The notes beneath the pieces are model-generated. The model made no database searches. It was not told the DNA's origin and saw only the letters and a list, made by a program, of their open reading frames with translations. This document shows positions 19,683 to 28,890 of a stretch of 64,000 nucleotides of DNA, piece by piece. Position 1 is the first letter of the stretch. Every line of letters starts with the position of its first letter. Source of the stretch: Microbacterium faecale (GTDB lineage Bacteria > Actinomycetota > Actinomycetes > Actinomycetales > Microbacteriaceae); NCBI RefSeq assembly GCF_014640975.1, contig NZ_BMHO01000001.1, positions 506,166-570,165 of the forward strand, in the 5' to 3' direction. A program made the translations under genes and the position numbers.

Positions 19683-21089
19683 TCAGCGGCGTCCGAGCAG
19701 CGCCGTGATCTCCTGCACCTGGTTGTAGACCTGACGCTTCTCCTTCATGAGCTCGGTGATCTTCTTCGTGGCGTACATGACCGTCGTGTGGTCACGGCCG
19801 CCGAAGAGCTGCCCAATTTTCGGAAGCGAGAGGCTGGTGCGCTCACGGCAGAGGTACATGGCGATCTGACGCGCCTGCGCGACCGCCTGCGCGCGGCCGG
19901 GCCCGTACAGATCCTCGACGGTGAGCTTGAAGTAGCCGGCCGTCGCTTGGATGATGTCGTTCGGAGAGACGACGGTGTCCTCCGGCTGGTCGACGATGTC
20001 GCGCAGCACGCCTTCCGCGAGCTCGCGGGTGACGTCGGACCTGTTGAGGCTGGCGAACGCGGAGACGCGGATGAGCGCCCCCTCGAGCTCCCGGATGTTC
20101 GTGGAGACCATCGACGCGATGTACTCGATGACGTCTTCCGGGATGTAGATGCGCTCGCTCGCGGCCTTCTTGCGGAGGATCGCGATGCGCGTCTCGAGGT
20201 CGGGAACCTGCACGTCGGTGATGAGACCCCACTCGAAGCGCGACCGCATGCGGTCCTCGAAGCCGGTCAGGAGGCGTGGGGCGACATCGCTCGTAATGAC
20301 GACCTGCTTGTCGTGGTCGTGCAGCGTGTTGAACGTGTGGAAGAACGTCTCCTGCGTCTCCGACTTGCCCTGGAGGAACTGGATGTCGTCGATCAGCAGG
20401 ATGTCGAGGTCCCGGTAGCGCGCGTTGAATGCCGCGCCGCGGTTGTTCGCGATCGAGTTGATGAAGTCGTTCGTGAACTCTTCACTCGAGACGTATCGGA
20501 CTCGGACGCCCGGGAAGAGGTTCTGCGCGTAGTCGCCGATCGCGTGGAGCAGGTGGGTCTTTCCGAGCCCGGAGTCGCCGTAGATAAACAGCGGGTTGTA
20601 AGCCTTGGCCGGTGCTTCGGCGACGGCGACCGCGGCCGCATGCGCGAAGCGGTTGGACTGCCCGATGACGAAATTGTCGAAGGTGTACTTGGGGTTCAGA
20701 CGCGTCTCGCTGCGCGGTTGCGCCTGAGGCTGCTCGATGGGGCGTGGACCGGTGCGTTCCACCGCGCTCTCACGGGTCTGCGCCTCCTGCCCGATCGGAT
20801 TCGGCTCGGGTACGTACGGCTTCTCGGCGAGCTCCGGGTTCGTCACCACGCGGAACGAGTTGGCCTCGCCATCGATCTTCGCGAGCGCGTCCATGATCGG
20901 CTCGCGCATGCGCTTATTGATCTGGCCGGCGGTGAGATCGTTCGGGACGTCCAGATAGAGAGCACCGCCCATGACGCCCTGAGCCACGGCGAGACTGAGG
21001 AAGCCTTTGAGTTGCGGCGTGATGCGCTCGTCCTGCTCGAGTTCAGCGAGAACGAGGCGCCAGATCGGTACGTCCGGGGCATCTGTCAT
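19683..21089 (-). CDS. dnaA: Chromosomal replication initiator protein DnaA
   Basis: AAA+ initiator that binds DnaA boxes and melts oriC. The 468-residue product has the N-terminal interaction domain (1-80), a short variable linker (about 85-130), the AAA+ domain (Walker A GDSGLGKTH at 171-179, Walker B IDDIQFL) and the C-terminal DNA-binding helix-turn-helix with the DnaA signature (GGRDHTTVMYATKKI). Its linker is much shorter than in Streptomyces. DnaA boxes lie both downstream in oriC and 27 bp upstream of its start (21116), consistent with autoregulation. Confidence 0.98.
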   Translation of the reverse strand: MTDAPDVPIWRLVLAELEQDERITPQLKGFLSLAVAQGVMGGALYLDVPNDLTAGQINKRMREPIMDALAKIDGEANSFRVVTNPELAEKPYVPEPNPIGQEAQTRESAVERTGPRPIEQPQAQPRSETRLNPKYTFDNFVIGQSNRFAHAAAVAVAEAPAKAYNPLFIYGDSGLGKTHLLHAIGDYAQNLFPGVRVRYVSSEEFTNDFINSIANNRGAAFNARYRDLDILLIDDIQFLQGKSETQETFFHTFNTLHDHDKQVVITSDVAPRLLTGFEDRMRSRFEWGLITDVQVPDLETRIAILRKKAASERIYIPEDVIEYIASMVSTNIRELEGALIRVSAFASLNRSDVTRELAEGVLRDIVDQPEDTVVSPNDIIQATAGYFKLTVEDLYGPGRAQAVAQARQIAMYLCRERTSLSLPKIGQLFGGRDHTTVMYATKKITELMKEKRQVYNQVQEITALLGRR

Positions 21090-21363
21090 CCGTCACTCCC
21101 TCATTCTTCACAGCCTGTGGATAACTTCGAACACGCTAGCTAGGTACCGGCCCGGGCGCAAACGGTCGGTGGTCGGATCCGCGTGTCCCTGCCGCTGCGG
21201 GTGTGCCCCTGTGTGGATACTGACAGGTTGGCGCTGCGGTTTGCGCCGAAGGCTGTGGTCGACGTAGTCTATTTCGGTTGACTTGTGCCCATTTTGGGCA
21301 TTCATGTAAGACGTCTCCGGCCCTACGAGTTCCGGCGACACATCCTCCCGGAGTGAGAAGGCT
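21090..21363. promoter_or_regulatory. Divergent dnaA/rpmH promoter region with DnaA boxes
   Basis: This 274-bp spacer contains a perfect DnaA box (21116-21124, TGTGGATAA) next to dnaA and a one-mismatch box at 21212-21220. On the rpmH side a TTGACT -35-like hexamer (21278-21283) is followed by the perfect inverted repeat TGCCCATTTTGGGCA (21286-21300). No clear -10 box was identified. Confidence 0.5.
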
Positions 21364-21501
21364 ATGAGCAAGCGCACTTTCCAGCCCAATAACCGTCGTC
21401 GTGCCAAGAAGCACGGCTTCCGCGCCCGTATGCGCACCCGCGCCGGCCGCGCGATCCTGAACGCGCGCCGCGGCAAGGGCCGCACCGAGCTCTCGGCGTA
21501 A
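21364..21501 (+). CDS. rpmH: 50S ribosomal protein L34
   Basis: Complete 45-residue basic ribosomal protein: begins [19 protein letters not shown] and ends GRTELSA, the standard L34 pattern. An AGAAGG ribosome-binding site lies 5 nt upstream. It is divergent from dnaA and 21 bp before rnpA, the conserved bacterial arrangement. Confidence 0.97.
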   Translation: MSKRTFQPNNRRRAKKHGFRARMRTRAGRAILNARRGKGRTELSA

Positions 21502-21522
21502 CGCGCAGACGTCGCGTCGGGC

Positions 21523-21861
21523 GTGCTCTCCCAGCAGCAGCGCATCACCCGCGGGATCGACTATCGACACGTCGTCCGGCGGGGAGCGCGCTGTGCGGGG
21601 ACAACCCACGTGATGCACGTCGTCCGCACCAACGAGGCGCGGCCGCCCCGATTCGGCTTCATCGTGAGTAAAGCGGTCGGTAACGCGGTCACGCGCAACA
21701 CCGTACGGCGTCGCCTCAAGGCCATCTGCCTCGAGGCGACGCCGCAGGTGCGTCAGGGCGCCGACATCGTCATCCGCGCGCTGCCGATCGCGGCGACGAC
21801 GCCGTTTGCCGAATTGCGCAGCGACATCCTCCGCAGCATCGCCCGGCGGGCCGCATCGTGA
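21523..21861 (+). CDS. rnpA: Ribonuclease P protein component
   Basis: Protein subunit of RNase P, which matures tRNA 5' ends together with its RNA. The 112-residue product carries the RNR signature (KAVGNAVTRNTVRRRLKA, about 50-67) and the early RFGFIVSK strand. The GTG at 21523 gives a normal-length protein. It overlaps yidD by 4 bp. Confidence 0.95.
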   Translation: MLSQQQRITRGIDYRHVVRRGARCAGTTHVMHVVRTNEARPPRFGFIVSKAVGNAVTRNTVRRRLKAICLEATPQVRQGADIVIRALPIAATTPFAELRSDILRSIARRAAS

Positions 21862-22199
21862 GCGTGCTTCCGGCGTCCGCGATCGGATCCGCGCCCTTCC
21901 GCATGGCGGGCGGATTCCGGTTCCTCCCGCGCAATGCCGGGATCCTGGTGCTCATCGCGTACCGCGCGACGATTTCGCGCCTCTACGGTGATGTCTGCCG
22001 CTACTACCCGTCGTGTTCGGCGTATGGCCTGACGGCCGTGCAGCAGCACGGTCTCGTGAGAGGATCGGGGATGGCGGTCTCTCGCATCGCGAGGTGCCAC
22101 CCCTGGGCCGTCGGCGGCGAGGACGATGTGCGTCCGAACCCCGATCTCTCGTTCGACTTGACTCCCCGCGGCTTCGTTGTGCCGCGTCGAAAGGACTGA
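21858..22199 (+). CDS. yidD: Membrane protein insertion efficiency factor YidD
   Basis: Small membrane-associated protein that assists YidC-dependent insertion. The 113-residue product has the family core LIAYRATISRLYGDVCRYYPSCSAY (in pieces) with the cysteine-containing YPSCSAY and a HPW motif (RCHPWAVGG). It starts with GTG in a 4-bp overlap with rnpA and ends 7 bp before yidC. Confidence 0.95.
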   Translation: MSVLPASAIGSAPFRMAGGFRFLPRNAGILVLIAYRATISRLYGDVCRYYPSCSAYGLTAVQQHGLVRGSGMAVSRIARCHPWAVGGEDDVRPNPDLSFDLTPRGFVVPRRKD

Positions 22200-22206
22200 C
22201 TCCCCA

Positions 22207-23316
22207 GTGGAAGACTTCTTCGGAACGATCCTCTTCCCCATTCGGTGGGTGATCGAGGCCATCCTCGTCGGCTGGCACTGGCTCCTGACCGCGATCGGCC
22301 TGCCCTCCAGCAGCGGCCTGACCTGGGTGCTTTCCATCCTCGGCGTGGTCGTGGTCGTACGACTGGCGATCTTCCCGCTCTTCGTCAAGCAGATCAAGAG
22401 CCAGCGGAAGATGATGGAACTCGGTCCTGAGATGAAGAAGATCCAGGAGAAGTACCGAGGCAAGCGCGATCAGCTCTCGCGCGAGGCGATGGCCCGCGAG
22501 ACGCAGGGCCTGTACAAGAAGCACGGCACGTCTCCGGTGTCCGGGTGTCTGCCGCTGCTCGTGCAGATGCCGATTTTCCTGTCGCTGTTCTGGACGCTGC
22601 GTGACATCAACTCGTGGGCGGGACGGGACGAGCCGGGCCTGAACCAGTGGCTGTTCACCGCCGAGCGCGTGCACGACTTCAACGACGCGTCGCTGTTCGA
22701 CATCGCGCCGCTCAGCAATACGCTGATCGACCACTTCCAGTCGCCGATGGGGACGTCGACCGCGGCGATCGTGCTGATGGTCATCCTCGTCGGTCTGATG
22801 ATCACCACGCAGTTCATCACGCAGCTGCAGATCGTGTCGAAGAACCTCTCGCCCGCGGCGAAGCAGGGTCAGGCGTACCAGATGCAGCGCATCATGCTGT
22901 ACATCATCCCGTTCGCGATGATCTTCTCTGGTGTCTTCTTCCCGCTCGGCGTCGTGACCTACTGGTTCTTTAACAACCTGTGGACGATGGCGCAGCAGTT
23001 CTACATCATTCACGAGAACCCGACCCCCGGATCCGAAGCCGCGCTCATGCGTGAGGAGCGCCTGCGGAAGAAGGGCAAGGCGGTCAACCTGGAGGGCAAG
23101 GTCGTCTCTCTCGCCGAGTATGAGCGCGAGCAGGAGGAACTGCTCCGCAAGGTCGAGCTGGAGCGACAGGCCAAGGCCAAGCGCGTGCAGCCGAAGAGTG
23201 CCAAGCGGGCGAAGCGCGACGCACAGCGTGCCGCGCAGCAGAACAAGCAGCCGCAGAGCGGCAGCGAGCCCGACAAGCAGAGCGGATCCGATGACGCCGG
23301 GGAGAAGACGACGTGA
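22207..23316 (+). CDS. yidC: Membrane protein insertase YidC
   Basis: Oxa1/YidC-type insertase, 369 residues, in the cytoplasmic membrane. Hydrophobic segments lie near 28-50, 120-135, 190-215 and 250-270, with the cytoplasmic hairpin KQIKSQRKMMELGPEMKKI and the family motif GCLPLLVQMPIF. It lacks the large periplasmic domain of proteobacterial YidC, as is normal here. The C-terminal tail is long and basic (about 295-369, KAKRVQPKSAKRAKRDAQR), which can contact the ribosome. GTG 22207 is the start matching homologues (EDFFGTILFPI). It overlaps the next gene by 4 bp. Confidence 0.95.
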   Translation: MEDFFGTILFPIRWVIEAILVGWHWLLTAIGLPSSSGLTWVLSILGVVVVVRLAIFPLFVKQIKSQRKMMELGPEMKKIQEKYRGKRDQLSREAMARETQGLYKKHGTSPVSGCLPLLVQMPIFLSLFWTLRDINSWAGRDEPGLNQWLFTAERVHDFNDASLFDIAPLSNTLIDHFQSPMGTSTAAIVLMVILVGLMITTQFITQLQIVSKNLSPAAKQGQAYQMQRIMLYIIPFAMIFSGVFFPLGVVTYWFFNNLWTMAQQFYIIHENPTPGSEAALMREERLRKKGKAVNLEGKVVSLAEYEREQEELLRKVELERQAKAKRVQPKSAKRAKRDAQRAAQQNKQPQSGSEPDKQSGSDDAGEKTT

Positions 23317-23795
23317 CGATGAACAGTGACGAGCCGACAGTCGAGCAGCTTGAGCGCGAGGGGGACGTCGCGGCGGACTTCCTCGAAGGCTTCCTCGACA
23401 TTGCCGACGTTGACGGCGACCTCGAGCTGGACGTGCGACACGGTCGCGCTTACGTCTCGGTCGAGAGCGATGACGACTCGCTCAAGAAGCTCGCGCACCC
23501 CGACACGGTCCAGGCGTTGCAGGAGATCACGCGACTCGCCGTGCAGCGCGAGACCGGTGAGTTCTCGCGGCTCATCCTCGACGTCGCCGGCTCGCGCGAC
23601 GCCCGGAAGGATCAGCTGTCCGTGCTCGTCGAGCAGGCGATCTCTCGTCTCGAGGATGGCGCGACGCAGGCGTCGCTTCCCGCAATGACCTCGTACGAGC
23701 GGAAGATCATCCACGACATCGTCGCCGAACGAGGCTACGTCTCGGAGTCGTACGGCGAGCGTGACGACCGTCACACGGTGGTGCGCAAGGCGTGA
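23313..23795 (+). CDS. Jag/KhpB-family RNA-binding protein (KH and R3H domains)
   Basis: A 160-residue RNA-binding protein located between yidC and rsmG as in most Gram-positives. After an acidic start (about 1-25), a KH-like domain (about 28-95) and a C-terminal R3H domain (about 96-158: SYERKIIHDIVAERG, with R-x3-H form ERKIIH) are visible. The Jag_N domain is absent, as usual in actinobacteria. The GTG start overlaps the yidC stop, and its stop overlaps the rsmG start (GTGA). Confidence 0.9.
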   Translation: MTMNSDEPTVEQLEREGDVAADFLEGFLDIADVDGDLELDVRHGRAYVSVESDDDSLKKLAHPDTVQALQEITRLAVQRETGEFSRLILDVAGSRDARKDQLSVLVEQAISRLEDGATQASLPAMTSYERKIIHDIVAERGYVSESYGERDDRHTVVRKA

Positions 23796-24418
23796 GCATT
23801 GAGCCAGAACCCTCCGCCGCGGCCGCACTGTTCGGCGAAGGGATCGATCGCGCGCGCCAGTTCGCCGGCGCTCTGGCCGACCACGGCGAGGAACGGGGTC
23901 TGATCGGACCCCAGGAGCTGCCGCGGCTCTGGACCCGCCACATCCTGAACTCCGTCATCGCGGCACCGCTGTTTCCTGCCGGACGGGTCGGCGACGTGGG
24001 ATCGGGTGGCGGACTGCCTGGCATCGTCCTCGCGATCGCGCGCCCGGACATCGAGTGGGTGCTCATCGAGCCGATGGAGCGTCGCTGTGTCTGGTTGAGC
24101 GAACAGGTTTCGACGCTGGGGCTGGAGAACGTCGTCGTAGAACGTGCACGCGCCGAGGAGGCCGGCCGCTACGAGGGGATGCTGGACGCGGTGACGGCGC
24201 GAGCGGTCTCGGCGTTGCGGACGCTGATCCCGTGGACTGCGCCGCTCGCGCGGGACGGAGGCGAGTTGATCCTCTTCAAGGGACAGAGCGTCGACGCCGA
24301 GATCGAGAAGGCACAGAAGGTGATCCGCAAGCATCGGTTGACGGATGTTCGCGCCGAGATCGTCGGTGAGGGCGAGATCGCGGAACCGACGCGCGTATTC
24401 CGCGCGACGGTCCGCTGA
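23792..24418 (+). CDS. rsmG: 16S rRNA (guanine(527)-N7)-methyltransferase RsmG
   Basis: SAM-dependent methyltransferase modifying G527 of 16S rRNA; loss confers low-level streptomycin resistance in several bacteria. The 208-residue product has the RHILNS motif (about 50-55), the SAM-binding GDVGSGGGLPGIVLA (about 66-80) and the VTARAVSAL and LFKGQ blocks. It is last in the rpmH-rnpA-yidD-yidC-jag-rsmG run and converges on the Clp-N/SRPBCC gene with only 10 bp between stops. Confidence 0.96.
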   Translation: MSIEPEPSAAAALFGEGIDRARQFAGALADHGEERGLIGPQELPRLWTRHILNSVIAAPLFPAGRVGDVGSGGGLPGIVLAIARPDIEWVLIEPMERRCVWLSEQVSTLGLENVVVERARAEEAGRYEGMLDAVTARAVSALRTLIPWTAPLARDGGELILFKGQSVDAEIEKAQKVIRKHRLTDVRAEIVGEGEIAEPTRVFRATVR

Positions 24419-24428
24419 CGCCGCATTC

Positions 24429-25430
24429 TCAGCGCAGGGTGCGGCTGATCCCGTCAGTCAGTGCCGTGACCTGCACCCACAGCACGACGCGGCGCACGGG
24501 ACGCAGTAGCAGGCGGGCCACGGCGACGAACGGCCGGATCCACGCCCGGACCGGCGACGTGCGCTGCCACGAGAACCGAACGGTGACGCGTGTCCCGTTC
24601 GTTGCGGGCTCGAAGTCGACCTCGATGACGCGAGCGTTCGCCCGCGGGTCGTCGATCATTCGCATGCGCCACACCACACGCGAATCGCCGCTCTCGACGA
24701 GCTGGACGTGCTGTCGGCGATGACGGTCGGCGACCTTGAGCCGTTTTCCGTTCGGCGCGACGGTGCGGGTCTCCCCCATCCACGCCTCATCCTGCGGCGT
24801 CACGGAGCCGAGATTCATCTCCCATTCGGGAAGCCGCTCGGCATCGGAGACGAGACCGCGTACGGCCTCGATGGGTGCGGGAACGAATGCCGTGTGCGTG
24901 CGCGAGAGCGGTGGCTGGGGTGACGCCGCGCGGGAATCGCGCTGACGGACGTCGGACTCGTCGTCGCGCTCCGTGCGGTCGATGCGCGCGATGATCTCGT
25001 CAGCGCTGGTGCCGAGGTGGGTGAGGACCGCGCCGATGCTGCCAGTGGGTTCGGTGACGAGCGAGCGTAGTACCTCGAGTGAGTCGGCGGCACGCTGCCA
25101 CCCGCCCGACTGTGACATCACGCGCATGGCGCGTTCGGTGTAGTCGTAAGCGCCCTCCTCGTGGAAACGGATCGTGCCATCGCCCGGAAGCGACGTATCG
25201 ATCCCGAGTGTCGCGAGCTGCTCGCGGTGGTATTCGGCGACGGCGTCGCGCGCGTCGTCAAGCGTGATTCCCATCTCCCGCAGCAGGTGACCCGCGGGAC
25301 GCTCGCTGATCGCGAGGGCCAGGAAGATGTGCTCGAGATCGACGTCGCGAACGCCGAACCGGGACGCCTCCTCGACGGCTGCGATCGCGAGCGTACGGCT
25401 CGAAGCGATGATGTCTGTGAGCTTGCTCAT
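24429..25430 (-). CDS. Clp N-terminal domain protein fused to an SRPBCC domain
   Basis: A 333-residue two-domain protein. Residues 1-150 form a double Clp-N repeat (SRTLAIAAVEEASRFGVRDVDLEHIFLALA; then YDYTERAMRVMSQSGGWQRAADSLEVLRSLV), the substrate- and adaptor-binding domain of ClpC/ClpB, but no AAA+ module follows. After a polar linker, residues about 187-333 are an SRPBCC domain (TAFVPAPIEAVRGLVSDAERLPEWEM...), ending in a hydrophobic stretch. ATG 25430 is chosen because the Clp-N domain begins there. It overlaps the upstream HTH gene by 4 bp. A role in binding clients or a small ligand is inference. Confidence 0.82.
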   Translation of the reverse strand: MSKLTDIIASSRTLAIAAVEEASRFGVRDVDLEHIFLALAISERPAGHLLREMGITLDDARDAVAEYHREQLATLGIDTSLPGDGTIRFHEEGAYDYTERAMRVMSQSGGWQRAADSLEVLRSLVTEPTGSIGAVLTHLGTSADEIIARIDRTERDDESDVRQRDSRAASPQPPLSRTHTAFVPAPIEAVRGLVSDAERLPEWEMNLGSVTPQDEAWMGETRTVAPNGKRLKVADRHRRQHVQLVESGDSRVVWRMRMIDDPRANARVIEVDFEPATNGTRVTVRFSWQRTSPVRAWIRPFVAVARLLLRPVRRVVLWVQVTALTDGISRTLR

Positions 25431-25672
25431 GTCGCCCTCCGGGGCACGTCGATTGTCGGGTCGATTCGCTTCGCGTATTTCTTGTGCACCGCTTGCCGGC
25501 TGACGCCGAGGCCGTCGGCGACCTGTTGCCACGTCATCCCTGCGCGCAACGCTGCCTCGACTTGCCGCAGTTCGAGCGCGTCGGCGAGGGTTCGCAGCGA
25601 GGCCACCGCGCGGAGCCCCGCGTACGGGTCGGTGGTGTCTGAGGCCGCTTGCGCCACCTGCGTCGATTCCAT
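25427..25672 (-). CDS. Small helix-turn-helix protein
   Basis: An 81-residue protein dominated by a C-terminal helix-turn-helix (about 45-69, GMTWQQVADGLGVSRQAVHKKYAKR) with an N-terminal helix (LRTLADALELRQVEAALRA). It reads in the same direction as the Clp-N/SRPBCC gene and overlaps it by 4 bp, so it is likely its regulator or binding partner. The HTH resembles those of sigma-70 region 4-like small regulators. Target unknown. Confidence 0.78.
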   Translation of the reverse strand: MESTQVAQAASDTTDPYAGLRAVASLRTLADALELRQVEAALRAGMTWQQVADGLGVSRQAVHKKYAKRIDPTIDVPRRAT

Positions 25673-25791
25673 GGTGTCAACCTACGTTGCTTGATTGTCG
25701 TTGTCAACCTGGGTTGCGTGGCGCGGTGAATCGTGATGTCCGATTTCCGCTGACGGAGGTGTCCCCGGCGTGACAGAGTGGAGGAGTGACG

Positions 25792-27246
25792 ATGAGCATG
25801 ACGTTCGACGAGCGGTATCGCGCGATCGCCGCGCGGGATCCCCGATTCGACGGGCAGTTCGTCACGGCTGTGCGGTCAACGGGAATCTATTGTCGGCCGA
25901 GTTGTCCCGCACGGACGCCCAATCCGCAGCACGTCTCATTCTTTGCGACGAGCGCAGCGGCTCACGAAGCCGGGTACCGGGCATGTAAGCGCTGCCTCCC
26001 CGAGGCGACCCCGGGCTCCCCCGCGTGGGACGTCCGCGGTGATGTCGTGGCCCGTGCGATGCGACTTATTGCGGATGGGGTGCTCGAGCGTGAGGGTGTG
26101 GCTGGGCTCGGCGCCGCCCTTGGCTACTCGAGCCGGCATCTGTCCCGGCTGCTGACGGCGGAGCTCGGCGCCGGCCCTCTCGCGATCGCGCGGGCACATC
26201 GCGCGCAGACTGCGCGATCCCTGCTGATCGGCACCAACCTGACCATGGCGGACGTCGCGTTCTCGGCGAGTTTCGCGAGCATACGGCAGTTCAACGACAC
26301 GGTGCGCGAGATCTTCGGTCTCACGCCGACGCAACTGCGTGCGAGACGAGCCACCGACGGCGTTGCTCCATCTGGGATCTCTCTCGCCCTTCCCGTGCGG
26401 CCTCCGTTCGACGCACACGGGGTCTTTGCGTGGCTGGCGGAGCGCGCCATTCCCGGTGTCGAGGAGGCCACGGCGACATCCTTCTCGCGCACGATACGGA
26501 TGGAGGGTGGTGCGGCGTGGTTCGAGGTGCGCTCCGATGCGTCGAGCTTGCGTCTGTCGGCGCGACTGGAGAACCTCGCGGATCTCGGATCGCTCGTGTC
26601 GCGCGTTCGCGGACTCTTCGATCTCGACGCCGATCCCCTGGCGATTGATCGCGCGCTGTCGGAGCACGCGGCGGTCGCGCCGCTCGTGGCGCAGACGCCG
26701 GGTATTCGCGTTCCCGGTGCGTCGGATCCGTTCGAGCTTCTCGTTCGCGCCATGATCGGCCAACAGATTTCGGTTGCGGCGGCGCGCACCCATCTCGGCC
26801 GGCTCGTGGATCGCCTTGGCGCCGCGACCGACGTCGCCGGCGCCGCAGCACGACTGTTTCCCACGCCGGAGGCGATCGTCGAGCGCGGGACTGACGTGCT
26901 CGCCGGCCCCGCGCGGCGGATCGAGGCGATCGTCGGCGCGGCGCACGCCATCGCGACGGGCACACTGCGGCTCACGGTCGCCGACGACGTTTCCGAACAG
27001 CGAGCGCGCCTTCTTGCGATGCCCGGAATCGGGCCGTGGACTGCTGACTACGTGCGCATGCGGGTGTCGCGGGATCCGGACGTCCTGCTGCCGGGCGACC
27101 TCGCGTTACGACGCGGCGCCGCCGCGATCGGCCTCCCCGCTGAACCGCGGGAACTCGCAACCTGGGCGGGCCGGGCGGCGCCGTGGCGTTCGTATCTGTC
27201 AATGCATTTGTGGCGGGCGGCCCAGCCGCCGGAGGGAGAGAGATGA
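25792..27246 (+). CDS. Ada-AlkA fusion: metal-binding/AraC regulator with DNA-3-methyladenine glycosylase
   Basis: A 484-residue alkylation-response protein. Residues 1-75 are an Ada N-terminal zinc domain with four cysteines (34, 38, 65, 68) that in E. coli accepts methyl groups from phosphotriesters; about 80-185 is an AraC-type HTH ([37 protein letters not shown]); about 195-300 is an AlkA N-terminal domain; about 310-480 is the HhH-GPD glycosylase ([15 protein letters not shown], then PGDLALRRG with catalytic Asp). ATG 25792 is used because GGAGGAG lies 5 nt upstream. It overlaps ogt by 4 bp, giving one alkylation-repair operon. Confidence 0.92.
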   Translation: MSMTFDERYRAIAARDPRFDGQFVTAVRSTGIYCRPSCPARTPNPQHVSFFATSAAAHEAGYRACKRCLPEATPGSPAWDVRGDVVARAMRLIADGVLEREGVAGLGAALGYSSRHLSRLLTAELGAGPLAIARAHRAQTARSLLIGTNLTMADVAFSASFASIRQFNDTVREIFGLTPTQLRARRATDGVAPSGISLALPVRPPFDAHGVFAWLAERAIPGVEEATATSFSRTIRMEGGAAWFEVRSDASSLRLSARLENLADLGSLVSRVRGLFDLDADPLAIDRALSEHAAVAPLVAQTPGIRVPGASDPFELLVRAMIGQQISVAAARTHLGRLVDRLGAATDVAGAAARLFPTPEAIVERGTDVLAGPARRIEAIVGAAHAIATGTLRLTVADDVSEQRARLLAMPGIGPWTADYVRMRVSRDPDVLLPGDLALRRGAAAIGLPAEPRELATWAGRAAPWRSYLSMHLWRAAQPPEGER

Positions 27247-27770
27247 CCGACGACATGCTGTGGGAGACGATGGAGACGCCCGACGGACCGTTCACGGTCC
27301 TGGCCGATGATGAGGGCACCGTGCTGTCGGCGGGGTGGTCGTCGGATCCGGAGGTGGTGATCGCGCGGGTGCGGCCGGCCGATCGCCCTGATCGTGCTCG
27401 CGCGGGCGTCAGCGGCGTGGCTCCGGCGGTACGCGCCTACTACGACGGGGATCTCGCTGCGATCGACGAGGTGCGTGTGCGCCACTTCGGCACGGAGCTG
27501 CAGCGGCGTGGGTGGGCGGCGCTTCGACAGATCCCTGCCGGCACTCCCCTGACCTACACGGAGTTCGCTGCGGATCTCGGCTCCCCCTCCGCGGTACGGG
27601 CTGCTGCGGGAATCTGTGCGCGGAACGCACCGGCGCTCTTCGTGCCGTGTCACCGCGTGCTGCGTTCGGACGGCACCCTGGGCGGGTTCGCGTGGGGTGT
27701 GGAGGTGAAGCGGGCATTGCTTGCGCGCGAGAGCCCCGGCGGGGCGCCAGGGTTGTTTGAACTGATGTGA
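27243..27770 (+). CDS. ogt: Methylated-DNA--protein-cysteine methyltransferase
   Basis: Suicide repair enzyme that removes methyl groups from O6-methylguanine. The 175-residue product has the active-site PCHRV (Cys136), the preceding RNAPALF block and the HTH-like [19 protein letters not shown]. The start overlaps the stop of the Ada-AlkA fusion, so both alkylation-repair activities are made together. It converges with ridA. Confidence 0.95.
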   Translation: MTDDMLWETMETPDGPFTVLADDEGTVLSAGWSSDPEVVIARVRPADRPDRARAGVSGVAPAVRAYYDGDLAAIDEVRVRHFGTELQRRGWAALRQIPAGTPLTYTEFAADLGSPSAVRAAAGICARNAPALFVPCHRVLRSDGTLGGFAWGVEVKRALLARESPGGAPGLFELM

Positions 27771-27810
27771 GGGTCGTGGCCACACGCCTCGACGGGGCGC
27801 CCGCGGGGGG

Positions 27811-28218
27811 TCAGTCGAGCACGGCTGCCGTCGCCTCGATTTCGACCAATTGGTGGTCGTATCCGAGGGCGGCAACACCGACGAGCGTGCTCGGGACATC
27901 GTGGTCACCGAACGCCTCTCGCACGACGTCCCATGCGGCGACGAGGTCGCGCTGCTCCGCCGACGCGACGAGCACACGCGTGACGATGATGTCGTCGAGT
28001 GTTGCCCCGGCGTCGCCCAGTGCGACGGTCATGTTTTCGATGCACTTCGCAGCCTGGGCGGCGTAGTCGCCGATTCCGAAGGTCGTGCCATCACTGTTGA
28101 GCGGGCAGGAACCCGCGAGAAAGACGAGGCGGGACTCAGCCGGAGCGGTTGCCGCATAGGCGTACTCGGCGACGCCGGACAGCGTGTGTGAGCGGATGAG
28201 GGTCACTGCCTTCGCCAT
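27811..28218 (-). CDS. RidA family protein
   Basis: Small trimeric-type protein of the RidA/YjgF group, 135 residues; true RidA removes reactive enamines/imines made by PLP enzymes. The core shows LVFLAGSCPLNSDG, AAQAAKCIENMTVALGDAGATLDDIIVTRVLV and a C-terminal VEIEATAAV. The RidA catalytic Arg of VRV-type position reads TRVLVAS here. ATG 28218 follows a GGAGAAG box. It is the last gene before the parS array and points away from it. Confidence 0.88.
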   Translation of the reverse strand: MAKAVTLIRSHTLSGVAEYAYAATAPAESRLVFLAGSCPLNSDGTTFGIGDYAAQAAKCIENMTVALGDAGATLDDIIVTRVLVASAEQRDLVAAWDVVREAFGDHDVPSTLVGVAALGYDHQLVEIEATAAVLD

Positions 28219-28299
28219 GTGCTTCTCCAGATTGATGTACGGGAACATCTAGCTTCGCACGCCGACCTCTTCCGTCGCGTCACTCACGTCCAAAGATGA

Positions 28300-28315
28300 T
28301 GTTTCACGTGAAACA
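28300..28315. other. parS site 1 (perfect)
   Basis: TGTTTCACGTGAAACA, identical to the actinobacterial parS consensus; the palindrome extends one base each side. It lies 81 bp from the ridA start. Confidence 0.95.
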
Positions 28316-28740
28316 TGCGCCCGGAGCTGCTGCTGTGTGGCGCGATGTGGCGCGACGCGGCGCTGCTCGCGGCCGGGCATCGGCCGGCTCTGTGGTCGTG
28401 CCAGCGGAGTGGCTCTGGGAGCTCTCGACAACTTGAGCCGATGCGCAGACGCGTGGTGGTTGAGCACGGTGGGCTGGCACCGTCCTCCCCCGCCGGTGCG
28501 CGCCCCAGCTTCGTCGGTGTACCTCGGTGGTGATTGACGGTCGTGTCTCGCGGCGATCGGCGATGACGTGCGGGTCGGTAGCCGTGAGTCGGGTGGGTAG
28601 CAAAGTCCATGGGACGCTTCACGGAAGGGATCACAACGCGACACGACTGTTCGGGGCGCCCGACGACCTGGATGTGCCGTGAGGAAGGGCACCTCATCTG
28701 CCGAACGATTCGCTGCGCGCCTCACGACAGTCGGCAGCGA

Positions 28741-28756
28741 TGTTTCACGTGAAACG
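28741..28756. other. parS site 2 (15/16)
   Basis: TGTTTCACGTGAAACG; only the last base differs from the consensus. Confidence 0.9.
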
Positions 28757-28874
28757 TCGCTCGCGGCTGCGGCTGTACGTGGGATACAGCGTTGACTGCC
28801 ACGTTCTCGGTACCGGCGAGTTGGTTCCTTTGTCGGACCGTTCCGCGCTGGGCATCACGCGTCAGGGTCGTCGA

Positions 28875-28890
28875 TGTTTCACGTGAAACT
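28875..28890. other. parS site 3 (15/16)
   Basis: TGTTTCACGTGAAACT; the last base differs. Only 134 bp from site 2. Confidence 0.9.

Noticed and set aside
24429..25430. Annotation as ClpC or ClpB protease subunit
   Set aside because: Only the N-terminal Clp-N repeats are present; Walker motifs and AAA+ modules are missing and the C-terminus is SRPBCC.
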